Below are positions 27,476 to 43,978 of a stretch of DNA of 64,000 nt, piece by piece (position 1 is the stretch's first letter; each line of letters opens with the position of its first letter). A program made the position numbers and the translations under genes. Location of the stretch: the NCBI GenBank assembly GCA_905331475.1, contig CAJNYU010004581.1:62001-126000 (forward strand), given 5' to 3'. Below the pieces are notes generated by a model. That model was not told the DNA's origin. It saw only the letters and a program-made list of their open reading frames with translations, and ran no database searches. The stretch is from Rotaria socialis (Eukaryota; Rotifera; Eurotatoria; Philodinida; Philodinidae).

Positions 27476-29433
27476 TTATTGTTCATCGGAATTTTCGTTT
27501 GGTTTGACTAGACGACGTGGACCACGCGATGAAGGAGCTTTTGGCTTGGCAAATGCAGCTTTACCTGTACTAGCAACTGCTTCTGGATGAAGTTGTTGAA
27601 ATAGATGCTCGTGTGTTAAATCGCTTAGATCGCAAAGTTCCAACTAAATCGATAATATCAAAAAGTAGTTATAAAGATTACAATTTAAATGCTAGCTACT
27701 TTTCGATCGAAAGTAATGCCATATCTTTTTTCAATCGTATCAATGACATTTTCTTTACAACTAGCATACAGCATACGTTGTTTTATTTTTGAGCCATGAC
27801 CAGGTACAGAATAGAGAAAGACTAAAATCAACATTTTTTACGCTATACTTGGAATCGGTTGACTAGTTTTTTCTATTAAAAAACATACATAGAGGACTTA
27901 TTGTTTCACCGTGAAAAGTATGTTTAAATCTATATAGATGATATCGTCCTGCATTGTCCGGTGAACATTTTTGAATATGTTCAGGAGTCGAAATCGATTC
28001 CGAATGAGCTAGAAGGATACGTTCTTGTTCATGATCAATTTCCTGAAAATAGTAAATTAATAAGCTTCATTATTCTCTATACGTCTTCAAATGTCTCATT
28101 CGTTTCTAATTCAACAAATCATTTTCTTCATATAGAAACATCTTATTTTATTCAAAATGCTAAAACACTGATATTAATTTAATGTTTCATTCTCATCAAA
28201 TAGTTATTCTCTAGCCGCCAATCTACTATTAGTTTTTGTGGTAGTTACCATCAAATATAATACGATATACAAGAACTCAATCGTGTTAGCCATGAATATC
28301 CCTAGAATATATATATATACAACACTACTAATAGTTTTTAAATCTAACTTTAGTTTTGATCGATAGTTTTAATTTATGGATCAAGTCTAATCCTTTTTTT
28401 ATTTTTTACAGCTTATCAAATTGTTCATTCTATGTTGGCATGTTTTTGATAACATCAAATCTACTCTACTCTCTACGATAAATTGATTTCAAATTATTTT
28501 TACCAATTGTACATAATCAACATTCTGTTTTTTAAACAAATGTATAGCTTCGATAACATTTTCATCGAGTGGAAACGATAATCCCTGTAAAGTTTGATGC
28601 CGAGAATCAATACTAATATCAGCTGTAACCTAAAATAAAGTATTGCTTTTAGCCTTGCAATTAATTTGCTCTCATGAAACTAACTTCTCGTTGTTGTATT
28701 TCAAGCATTTCTTCTTCGCGCATAGTTCTTGGTGGCGGTGCTGCTTGACTCCGAACATGTTGATGGAATGAATTGCTTGTCATTTCATGCTAGTAAAATA
28801 AAAATAGTGAAAATAATTTTGTTTTTGCTTATAAATATTTACCACGGATGATGCTCGAATTTCTTGCGTAATATATGTTAGACCAAATTCTCGCTTAAGT
28901 GTAGCTACTGTTGAAGCATACAACATTCGTTCACGAACCTAAATCATAAAAAGGAAGAATTTCAACTATTTCGATGATATGTAAATATGATTTACTTTAG
29001 CATCGTCAGGAATATAGACGATTAATAGCCAATTATGCCCACTTAATTCACTAATTGTATCAAGGCGAACAAAATAAAAAGCAGATCGATGTTTTTGAAT
29101 CAATGGTGGAATCATTTTATCAAAATCTATAAGCAAATTTTATAACAAATAACCGAAAACAAGCATGATTTTACCTTCATTAAATGTTCGCTCAGCTTGA
29201 TGTTCTCCCTTCGCTACCAGACTTTCTATACAAGAAAAATATCATTATGTAAATTTATTAATTCCTTCATTCGAACCGTCTTCAATAAGAACAACCACTA
29301 CACGAATGTGTCCATCTTTCATTTCAGCAAACTTTTTTCGTAATGCTTCATTTGCTAAATAGAATTAAAACACTTAGATAATTTGAAAGAAATTTGTGCG
29401 CACCAAACCCGTAATTCCTGATTGATGAGACAT
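27476..29433 (-). CDS. TWF: Twinfilin, actin-monomer-binding protein with two ADF-H domains
   Basis: Ten exons join into 351 residues, the usual twinfilin length: 29433-29409, 29354-29277, 29225-29175, 29126-28996, 28938-28843, 28789-28685, 28629-28504, 28042-27889, 27821-27700, 27643-27476. The start MSHQSGI matches the family N-terminus. The first ADF homology domain contains VRERMLYASTVATLKREFG. A linker (EEEMLEIQQREVTADIS) leads to the second domain (HFLYSVPGHGSKIKQRMLYASCK-like). The tail HPEA...AAFAKPKAPSSRGPRRLVK is the basic motif that in known twinfilins binds capping protein. Twinfilin sequesters ADP-actin and helps depolymerise barbed ends. Exon 1 uses an unusual GTTTGG donor and exon 2 a GTTCGA donor. 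The 461-nt intron 28043-28503 is much longer than the others. Confidence 0.95.
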
Positions 29434-30116
29434 GTCTCTATTTATATATATATTTTTAATGTGAATGAGTACAACAGACAACTCAAAATAAATACCGACC
29501 TACTGATACGTGTTCCGTTTATTTAACAAGCAAAGCATATTAACCAATAGGCACAGCAAAGTATCTATTTGATGTTCTTTTATTCCAGTGAACACATACC
29601 TACAATAGAGGGCGCAAGTCTATTCACATTTTGATGGCCCATACTGCACACACGATGCAGATCTATACGAATAGTGATGTAGCTAGGGTATAAGGCTAGC
29701 TTCAGCCGAACCTAACTATTAACTATTCGAAAGAATGCTTTTATTTGAGAACGAGACAATCATCAAACTCAAAATATTAACATGTTTTCCTATTTCTCGG
29801 TCAACGTCACAATTTGCTGACCAAGCATGCGCGATACAGACTGAACCGTAACTTTGTTTCCGTACGAATTTTAAAATAAAACACAAATGTCTTTGTGATT
29901 CTAGTTACTCAGATAAAACCTGGTCGAACAGACACGGTACTCGTATACGAAGTCCGTAATCGTTGACCCGGATTAACTTCGTGTACCCAATCTAGTGGGC
30001 AATCATTTGTTAAAGACTTCTTCTGCATTAACAATTAAATTTGCTTAGTTTTTTTTTACAATATTTCATAAATGTATTCTGCAATTTCATATATTTGAAT
30101 ATTTTATGTTAAAGAC
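29434..30116. other. Upstream region of twinfilin, no gene seen
   Basis: About 0.7 kb. It is slightly less AT-rich than neighbouring spacers. No coding frame or terminal repeat was recognised, although part of it may be degraded transposon sequence belonging to the hAT remnant that follows. Confidence 0.4.
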
Positions 30117-30323
30117 TCATGAATAAAAAAACATCTTGTTAGCATCAATTTTCACATTGACGTGAATAAATGCAGGTGCAAGTCCATTTAGTCGGTTTTT
30201 AACGATTGTTGACCTGTGATAAATTTTGATGCGCTTGAGTGAACTAAAATCGTGTTCAGCCGAGTTAGTAGTAACGGGCAGATTAGCAAGAAAAATGAAT
30301 AAATAATGTATATTCGGACACAT
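30117..30323 (-). pseudogene. hAT transposase remnant, C-terminal dimerisation region
   Basis: A 68-residue minus-strand frame reads LPVTTNSAEHDFSSLKRIK followed by IYHRSTIVKNRLNGLA and FIHVNV. This is the classical hAT C-terminal dimerisation signature (a short segment ending in P-V, then S/TAE..FS.LKRIK, then RS....RLNGL). Nothing upstream keeps the frame of the DDE core, so only the tail of the transposase survives. A functional protein is very unlikely. Confidence 0.8.
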
Positions 30324-32218
30324 TCAAATATATCGGTAACAAATTTTCAATGATGACACTCTTTTTTGCATCATTCTAATGTTCAATCATATGTACATTC
30401 TGTAAACTACATATTTGATCATTTCATTACTAGTACATAAAATACTTGAAACGAGTTTTCAACTCTAACACTACTAGTATCATTCTGCAACATACGCTGT
30501 GAAAGCTTTTGATTTGGATTGCTTCAGCCGTTTCTGTACAATACGATTTATTTTCATAGAAAGATCGTTGAGTAGTCATCCACGTTTCCCTTTACTAAGT
30601 TAAACTGTGTGAGAGAGTATTCAATGACAGAAAATACCATTGAATCATTGTTGCTGTGAGTATTCTTTAGCTGGAAAATGATAACTCGATTGAACATATC
30701 GGAAAGTCTGGAATAGAGGTTATGCTAAATTATGATTAGTGAATAAACTATGGTAGTCGTAGTGCGAACAGGTAGTGATTTAAAACAGAAATAAGCTGTT
30801 TTATTTCTGTAAAGTGTTTAAAACCACAGCGTATAAATGTATAGCTGTCTTAATCAAACATGGCCGTGTGCTAAAACTCTCATTAAATTGGTAGATTTTA
30901 GTCCAGCAAAGAACGCCATCTACCTATTTGTTTATTTTAACAATAGCGTTATGGCTTTATCATTATTTATTTATGTATTTTTTTTATTTTATTTCTCAGC
31001 AGGACCATTTTTATTCGCCAATCATGACTCTTTTATTTTTACTTACTCTTGTTTTTGATCATATCTCGTTAGTTAGATCAACTGGTTTTGATGATATACT
31101 TATGTATTTATTTATTGTTTTTTTTATCGAACTCGCAAGTTTATTATAAATTAACAGATGTTATCATGCAATAAATACTCAAGTGAAGAACGTATTAGAA
31201 TATTTTATTAGCTCTTTTTCTTTTGTGTACGCATGAAAATTTATATGGTACTTATTGCGCATATGAGTCCGTCACGTTTGTGCGCTATTTCCCATCCATA
31301 TTTACTTGCTATTTACAGGACGATTCTGACCTTTTTTCTTCGTAAAAATATTTGTTTAAATTCCTATCACGTCGGTTCTTTTTTTTCTTATTTTTCTTCT
31401 GGTTTATTTCGATAAAGAATTTCATGTGTCAACGATAGTTTTACATGTGAAGAACCTGGAAATCTATTCCTATTGTGTTGGCCATATCTACCGTTTATTT
31501 TACTATCTAAACGATAAAAAAAATAAATAATGAGCATTGTGACATTTTCTTTACGAAATAGGAAATGTTGAAAATTAGTTCGGTCTAAATAAGTTACTTC
31601 ATTCCCATTTCCATGTTAAGATTTTTGAGATATTTCTTATTGATGGTTAAATAAATAAAGACATTGTTACTTTTCTGTGCTATTCAATCTTGAAGAAAAT
31701 GGTATAAACGCGCATGATGTACTTTTTTTAAACGAGGCTGTATGTAAATAGAGACTCGTCAGGTTTGTGTGCATAGGAAAAAAAACATAATCTATTAATA
31801 TTGTCTTGGCGCCTGTTGAAAGGCGTAGAAGGACATTAATACACACAAATGACTGCGTTCGTCATAAATATGCCGTCGCATGTATATTTCTTTCACATTA
31901 TTAATCGGTCGATACAGCTGAAAAGCTGACTATGATTATCTGTCGTCCTTGTAGAAATTTTATATTGTTTCATTTTGCAACGTGATTACCTTGAAAAATT
32001 TCTTTTTCTTGCGCTGTAATACAAAATGAAAAATATTTTTCTATAGAAAAGATTGTGCAGTCTATGATAAAAACATTTCAACCTGGAATTTATTCTCATA
32101 AGAAGTACGCACACATTCTTTGTTCTTTTGTATTTTATAGATTAACGTTTACTTATAAGTATATCAATCCGCTCCATTTTAATCATATATAATATAAGAA
32201 AAAAAATATACACATAAC
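30324..32218. other. Intergenic, divergent region between the hAT remnant and ALAS
   Basis: 1.9 kb of AT-rich spacer. The open frames around 30840-31415 are Phe/Leu/Tyr-rich and overlap each other in different frames, which is typical of T-rich noncoding sequence. The last few hundred bases should hold the ALAS promoter. Confidence 0.55.
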
Positions 32219-35130
32219 ATGGCAATACCCATGCTTAAATGTCCATTTTTATCTCAATTAACTTTACAGCAAGTTCGAGCTTCAGCTCCACATATTCTTA
32301 ATGCAGGTGTTGAATCATGCCCAGTATTCAGTCAGTTTGCTCGAAAAATATCAACATCAAACATTCATGATACTGGCAATTTGTCATCGTCAACAACAAA
32401 GTCATCATCATCATCGATGACTCGTCCTCTTAGTTTGAATGAGATTAAGGCAGTTCATGAAAAAATGCTTGAACACAAGCATCATCAATATTCATTATCA
32501 AATATTAGACCAGTAATATCAAATCTTGAAACATCATTAAAAACAAACAAGCCAAATTTATATGGTGAAAGTAAGATAACAAAAAAAAACACCCCAATAT
32601 TTATTTTAAATTCTTTGTTTTTTTTTTCAAGTTACTATTTCGACTGAATGTGAAGATCTTTCATGTCCATTTTTAAAATCAACACCAATTGCACTTCGAC
32701 GTGTTGATATGAATCTAGATACCATTGAAGTTAATCGAAAACATGGTATGTATTGTTCTTCAAAAATCAATCAGTCATTCATTCGTTTCTTCTATATACT
32801 AAATAGCACATCCGATAGCACCGGCACAGGTTGGTACCAAAAATCCATTTGAATATGATACTTTTTTTGATGCAAAAATTGAAGCAAAAAAACTTGATAA
32901 TTCCTATCGAGTTTTTAAACGTGTACAACGTAAAAGTGGTTGTTTTCCTAAAGCTGAAGAACTGAACATGTTAAACGATGATTTTGATTCGCGTACCATT
33001 ACTATTTGGTGTAGTAATGATTATCTTGGTTTAGGTGAACATCCAAAATTGAAAAAAGCAGTCGTGTAAGTAATAAAAACTATGAATAATTCAATTTAAG
33101 TTAGTCCATAAATTCACATTTCGATTAATTCTATGTTAAAAATTGTTTTTCTTTTCTTCATTAATTTTAACGGAAATAGTTTTTGAAGAAGATTAACCAT
33201 TTGTTCTATATTACTATTGTTAGTGATGCAGTAACAATACATGGATCGGGCTCAGGTGGCACACGTAATATATCAGGTACAAGTCCGTTACATGAAAAAC
33301 TTGAACATCAACTGGCACGTCTTCATCAGAAAGAATCTGCACTTGTATTTACATCATGTTATGTTGCCAATGATACAACATTATTTACATTAGCTAAAGC
33401 ACTGCCAAAATGTCATATCTTATCAGATAGCGGAAATCATGCATCCATGATACAAGGTATTCGAAATAGTCAAGTACCTAAGCACATATTTCGGCATAAT
33501 GATATTAGTCATTTGGAAGAATTACTAAAGAAAATTCCACGTCATACACCGAAAATAGTTGCTTTTGAAACAGTACATTCCATGGATGGTATTATAATTT
33601 GCTTTTGCCATTCTATCTATTTAAAGTATCTTTTTATTCTATTAATAGGCTCAATATGTGACTTGGAAGCTATGCTTGATGTTGCACATGCATATGGTTC
33701 AATAACATTTATCGATGAAGTTCATGCTGTCGGATTATATGGCGATAATGGAGCCGGTATTGGTGAACGTGATCATGTTCTTCATAAAATGGATATTATA
33801 TCAGGAACACTTGGTTAGCATTATTTATACATAGTTTTAATAGTATGTAAATATTCGTTTGAATTTTGTTTAGGTAAAGCTTTCGGAAGCATTGGTGGTT
33901 ATATTGCTGGTAGTGCGAAAATGGCAGATTTCATTCGTAGTTATGGCTCTGGTTTTATTTTTACAACATCAATGCCACCAACAGTTTTAGCTAGCTCGTT
34001 AGCAGCTATTGAGGTTAGTCAATAATCTATAGTCCAAAGCTTTCTTTTTTACTAACTAGATCAAAATTTACCCTGTCAACTTCCTGACAGTTAAATGCAT
34101 TAAGTTTTCTTGTCTAGCAGAGAATTATAAAAATTAGAAATTTTTTATCAAACAGAATTTTCTCATAAACGAATCTAATATTAATATTTTTATGCTATAT
34201 GAGAAAATAAAAGTTCGTTGTTTGAATCTAAATTCAACGAACGGTAGTCATAAGTTTATATTTATCACATTCTAGAGTTGGATGATGAGTACTCCTCTAT
34301 TGAGCCTCTATGTCATATTTAATGAAAGTTCAAGTTGAAAAACAAAATTCTTTTATCGATATATTAAATTTCCAATTAAAATCAAGTTTTGTCATATGTC
34401 GACAGTAGACAACTATTTAAACCAGCATGAATCCAGACGACGAGTGATTCTCTTTTGTTGTAATGTCAAAAAAAGGTTATCTAAGATGTGTTTTCTAGAA
34501 AAAGATTCTGTTTATTATCAAATTTGTAATTAGCATATACTTTTTCTTTCAAGAAGAAGCCCGAAAAATATTTAATCTATTTTTAAAAATCAGTAATCTA
34601 AGATATGATAAAGATATTTAAACATTTTAAATATTATGAATTATTATTTCATATGAAAATATCTGCTTTCGATAGATTTCAATGAGTGATGAAGGTCGTG
34701 AATTACGTCGCAAACAACAAGAAAATGTTCGCGAATTACGATCAAAATTAATTGATGCTGGCCTTCCAGTTATAATATCACCAAGCCATATTATTCCAAT
34801 TCATGTATAGCTACAATTTTGAAATTTTCATCATTCATCGTTTTTTCTATCAAATTTTTATTTTAGGTGGGTAATGCAGCATTAGCTACACTTTTATGCA
34901 ATCATTTAATTGATCGCTACGCGATTTATATTCAATCGATTAATTATCCCACTGTTGAGCGAGGAACTGAACGTTTAAGAATTGCGGCTACGCCGTATCA
35001 TACAAGTGAAATGATCGATCAATTAGTTGACGCTTTAACACATGTTTGGAAGGATGTTGGTCTTAGGTTGAAAGGTGTCGAACAACAACATCAACATCAG
35101 CAACCTTTAGTCTTAAGACATCATGCTTAA
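32219..35130 (+). CDS. ALAS: 5-aminolevulinate synthase, mitochondrial
   Basis: Eight exons join into 595 residues: 32219-32570, 32632-32745, 32807-33065, 33224-33588, 33649-33813, 33874-34013, 34676-34804, 34867-35130. The enzyme condenses glycine and succinyl-CoA to 5-aminolevulinate, the first step of haem synthesis, using pyridoxal phosphate. Visible motifs are [39 protein letters not shown], the PLP-lysine segment [14 protein letters not shown], and the end motif INYPTV.RG.ERLRIA.TP.HT. The N-terminus is basic, as for mitochondrial import. It carries three Cys-Pro haem-regulatory-type motifs (KCPFL at residue 8, SCPVF at 34, SCPFL at about 129), so feedback by haem is likely. The tail is a His/Gln-rich extension. 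Intron 6 (34014-34675) is unusually long. Confidence 0.96.
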
Positions 35131-36178
35131 AAATAAAAATATTGGCAAAAAAAACCAAGCTTATGCTCATTCTTTTTTTTCTCCTTATTATTAAATCATT
35201 TATCTATTTTAGTGCTTAATTATCTATCATCGGGTTTTTTTTTTCTAAACAATTTCAGCGAAACAGAACATATATTCATGTACATGTTTGGAAAGAGTCC
35301 TTTCGTTTGTTTTTCATTTAGATTTTCAATTTTTATTTCTTGAAATAGTTTTTATCAGTTTATCCTATTCATTATAATTGCTCTCCTATAGTGGTGTTAG
35401 TTTTCTCCATCATTTTTCATGCCTTCATAAATGAAAGTGAAGTCACATCAAAAGTACTTTTATTTTTATTGCGTCGATTGATATCGTTTATAAAAGAAAG
35501 AAAGAAAAAGAAAAATCTAGAACCATGCATTCAGTCAATTATTATAAAAAAAAGAATGCGAAATAAGCGCATTTTGATCCTTAGGATTTTATTGCTGTAC
35601 TTGAAGCCAATTTTTTCTTAAATTATATATTATTCTATATTGAATAGAAACGTGATCATAGATGCGCTTAGCATACATGAGAAAGGAAAATATGACTCTA
35701 ATTAGTATGAATAACAGTTAATCTGCTTGTCTTATTTCACGTATATGCAAGAAAGTAAAAAAAAAAAGAATAAGCTACAAGCAGAGTGCGAGCAAAAAAG
35801 AAGAAGAAAATGAGTGCATCAGAAATTAACAAGTGTTGAAAAGAAACGTCGAGATAAAACACCCATAACTCCGAGCAGTATTTTCTGTCCAATAGCATGC
35901 AATTAGTCTTGAAGAAAGATTCTCCGTTGATGCGCGATAAGTTATTTTTTCGAGAGCATGTATCTGTATTATCGCACAGCTTCTGTTTCCTCTATACATA
36001 TATTTGTGCATCGGATGACTTGGGTGCGTTTTTCTTCTTGTCGCTTTTTTTGTTGTTTTCTCTATCACATGCCTTGTAACTTAAAAAGCACTTGCATATC
36101 CTGTTGTTTGCATTCATTTTTCACCATATTTTCCAGATTGATTGCACAAAAAACTTTTATGGTCTGTAACAAATAATC
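35131..36178. other. Intergenic between ALAS and AMP deaminase
   Basis: About 1 kb of AT-rich spacer with AATAAA-like signals just after the ALAS stop. A possible acceptor (TTTTCCAG, near 36130-36136) lies about 40 nt before the AMP deaminase ATG. No further gene is seen. Confidence 0.55.
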
Positions 36179-41197
<5,019 letters not shown>

Positions 41198-41423
41198 TTG
41201 AGAAAAATCTCATTGATTTCAGTATTCTTTTTTCTTGTTGTGCAACAGTAGATGTGCCTAATTTTGATCTTTATTTTTTTTTCTCAGTTTATCTATATAC
41301 TCATGCTTTTGTTTTGATTGTTTTATTTTATTTAAAAAAAAAAGCTTATTTAGAAATAAAGACGTACAAGAGAATCGAATATTCCATTCTTATTTAATGT
41401 GTTTTTGCTTCTTGAAGATTAAT

Positions 41424-41913
41424 ATGAGTCGAAATCCAACAACAAACGTGAAAGGTGCTGCTTTTCATAAACAAGCAAAAGATAATCTTCAATCGATATT
41501 AGATAATTTTAATGCCATCATTGCTTTGATTCGAGTCGATGATCCACAACTAAATCCAATCAAAGATCAATTGCCAAGAATATTAACTAATACTACAGAT
41601 GATTTCGAAATTCGTGTACGAGCTTATAATATGGTGAGAACTGATTGAGTTAAATACTTTTATTTTATTGACTTTTTAGGTTCGTGCTTTTGAATCATTA
41701 CTGAAACTTGTTTCGGATTTGAAAGATCAAGCTGTACTTTATGATTTTCGAGCTATCAATGATGCTGTTAAAGCACAACGACAACGATTCAAAAATCAAC
41801 AATCAGATTTGGATACGAAATTAATTAGTTTGCGTGATCGATTAGCATTAGAATTGGTTAAATTCGAAGATGAATATGCTAATAAATCATCGTTCAAGAT
41901 TCCTAAAGAATGA
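41424..41913 (+). CDS. MED22: Mediator complex subunit 22
   Basis: Two exons (41424-41633 and 41680-41913) encode 147 residues, matching the size of MED22. The pattern agrees along the whole length: a helical N-terminus (AKDNLQSILDNFNAII), FEIRVRAYNMVRAFESLLKLVSDLK, LYDFRAINDAV, and LDTKLISLRDRLALELVKFEDEY. MED22 is in the head module of Mediator, which connects activators with RNA polymerase II. The start lies only 226 bp after the AMP deaminase stop, on the same strand. An acceptor-like CTTCTTGAAG ends 6 nt before the ATG, so the two genes may share a transcript that is resolved by trans-splicing. Confidence 0.93.
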
Positions 41914-42401
41914 ACACTTTTTCTTTGTACTATTATTATTATTATTATTCTTTTGTTAAAATCTGTATTAAAAATTTATTCCATGTATTAAAGGAAAAAA
42001 CCATCCAAGTGCATTGTGTATCAGATTGAATACAGAGTACCATTTGTATATCCTGTTGGATCAGATTCCTATGTAATAAAATTAACATTATTATGAAAAT
42101 TCTTTGGGAAAATGGGAATTGGCCATTAGTTCGTCCCATGGGATTGTCCCGTGTGGAGCGCTGAAAATTATGTATCTGTCAAGTTGTGGGAATTCCTATC
42201 CCTTAATTCTTAGAACATAAGAGTAATATTTTGAAATAAAATAAATCATAATTAGAAATTATGATATAAATTCTGTTTCCTAAAAAATTGTTGAGTTGTC
42301 ATTATGATTTATAGGTCAACTATTCTATTGACAATGTAAAAATGAAAAACAAAATAGACATAAATTGATCGAATGATAACAATTTTTAAATCTAACTTTG
42401 A
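41914..42401. other. Convergent spacer between MED22 and the amidohydrolase gene
   Basis: About 490 bp. Around 42080-42165 there is a partly palindromic piece (GGGAATTGGCC...GTCCCATGGGATTGTCCC) whose CCCATGGGA and GTGTGGAG motifs resemble the small element at 38697-38790, so it may be a fragment of the same repeat. No gene is seen. Confidence 0.4.
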
Positions 42402-43367
42402 TCATATGCGAAAAACACGTGCAGCATTTTGACTAAGAAAAAGAGCACGAGCCTTTTCATCAAGTCCTAAACCATCAAGACATTCGAGAGCTTTAGCAGG
42501 AGGAATCATTGGATAATTGCTACCGAATAGAACTTTGCTACGGCCATGAGTTCGCATATATTCAATCAGAGCAGGAGGATACCGTTGAATAGTATACGCA
42601 GAAGTATCAATATAGACATTGGGATGTTTAGTAGCAACGGCAATCGCTTCATCAGTCCATGGATATCCAATATGACCTGCAACAATTGTCAAATCCGGGA
42701 AATCAAGTGCTACCTGATCAAGATAAATTGGACGACCAACTTCCGATGGCATTAAAGGGCCCGTGTGTCCTATTTGTGTACAAAATGGAATGTTCATTTC
42801 ACAGCATGCCACATATACTGGATAAAATCGTCGATCAGTTGGTGGTACTTGAAATAGCCATGGAAGAACACGAATAGCTTTAAAACCAAATTTTTCAACA
42901 CATCGACGAATTTCACGCATAACCAACATAGGTCGAGTAATATCAACTGAACCAACACCAACTAATCGTCCCTTTGATTGAGAAACAAAATCAAACACTT
43001 CGTCATTAGAAATCATTATATTGTTGGGAGCGTACCACGCACTAATTAACATGCGATCAACGCCAGCAGCATCAAGTGCAGCTACTGTTGACGATATATT
43101 TGGTGTTTCAGTGATAGTCAATCCTTTTGTCCAACGGCGTAAACTATCAAATATTGGATCTTGAATGTGACGCAATGTTGGGTGTTGACCCCAAGCATCA
43201 ATAATTGTATGTTGCTTGGTTCCAGTTTTTCTATTACTAGAACCACTTTTAACACTATTCCAACGTTGAGTTTGAATATTGAAAGTATTGGAATTTAGAT
43301 GACGTAGTATTGGTAATGAACATGAAGAAAATTGAATCGATTGATATCTTAGAAATGATAATTGCAT
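42402..43367 (-). CDS. Amidohydrolase-2 family protein, intronless, mitochondrial-type N-terminus
   Basis: One uninterrupted frame of 321 residues belongs to the Amidohydrolase-2 (ACMSD-like) TIM-barrel family. Typical segments are AALDAAGVDRMLISAW, GRLVGVGSVDITRP, FGFKAIRVLPWLF, FCTQIGHTGP, PDLTIVAGHIGYPWTDEAI, NVYIDTSAYT and KVLFGSNYPM. The usual N-terminal metal ligands (HxH) are replaced by IDAWGQHPT, and the usual SDYP aspartate is Asn (SNYP), so metal binding or chemistry may differ from ACMSD; substrate unknown. The first ~45 residues are Arg/Ser/Gln-rich without acidic residues, suggesting a mitochondrial presequence. The absence of introns, unlike every neighbouring gene, and the bacterial type of the family suggest horizontal acquisition or retroposition. 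The start at 43367 is chosen because the frame is open and the targeting region begins there. Confidence 0.85.
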   Translation of the reverse strand: MQLSFLRYQSIQFSSCSLPILRHLNSNTFNIQTQRWNSVKSGSSNRKTGTKQHTIIDAWGQHPTLRHIQDPIFDSLRRWTKGLTITETPNISSTVAALDAAGVDRMLISAWYAPNNIMISNDEVFDFVSQSKGRLVGVGSVDITRPMLVMREIRRCVEKFGFKAIRVLPWLFQVPPTDRRFYPVYVACCEMNIPFCTQIGHTGPLMPSEVGRPIYLDQVALDFPDLTIVAGHIGYPWTDEAIAVATKHPNVYIDTSAYTIQRYPPALIEYMRTHGRSKVLFGSNYPMIPPAKALECLDGLGLDEKARALFLSQNAARVFRI

Positions 43368-43978
43368 CTTTTCTTTTCAATAGCTTTAATCGACAAAATG
43401 AAATTCTATAATGTTTAATAGAATATAATATACCTTGATACGTACGTATCCTATCATTTATCACATCATATATATATATATATTGGATGATCCATTGTAT
43501 CAATAGTCAGTACGGGCATGCGAGGGAGCCACATATGAGGACACGTTTTCGAAGATTCTTCTTCTCATTATTTGAGTATTATTTTTTACAGAGTATCGAA
43601 TGGGATTTTTTAGATCATTATTGTTAAGTGATTATACTAACGTAGTAATCGCTTACTTAAATTTTTCATCAACTGTTATACTGATATCACCGTCTTACTT
43701 GCAGGATACTCTTTGAGTCGAAATCTGATATAGAAATTGAAAAGAATAGTATCTTTCATTTACCAATTGGTGTGGATGTTGTTGTCTCTGAAGTTTGATA
43801 TTTATATTTACATTCGTGTCTAGAGCCCGTCGGGTCCGGGTTTGAAATTTATTTTTAATCGGGTCCCGGTTCGGGTTCGGGTTCAGATTAAAAATATTTT
43901 TACTTATTGGGTCAGATCAAAAGAAAATTTGTATGCATACAATTGAGTGAAAGCGAAGTCGATATTGTTGATGGAGAA
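43368..43978. other. Spacer with GGGTTCGGGT repeats
   Basis: Upstream of the amidohydrolase gene. A short (TA)n run lies at about 43469-43483. At 43827-43885 are G-rich direct copies (CGGGTCCGGGTTTG, CGGGTCCCGGTTCGGGTTCGGGTT), out of keeping with the AT-rich surroundings; this looks like the end of a degraded mobile element. No gene is seen. Confidence 0.45.

Noticed and set aside
30837-31415. Several overlapping 60-73-residue frames
   Set aside because: Phe/Leu/Tyr-rich translations of T-rich DNA in competing frames, with no domain or splice support.
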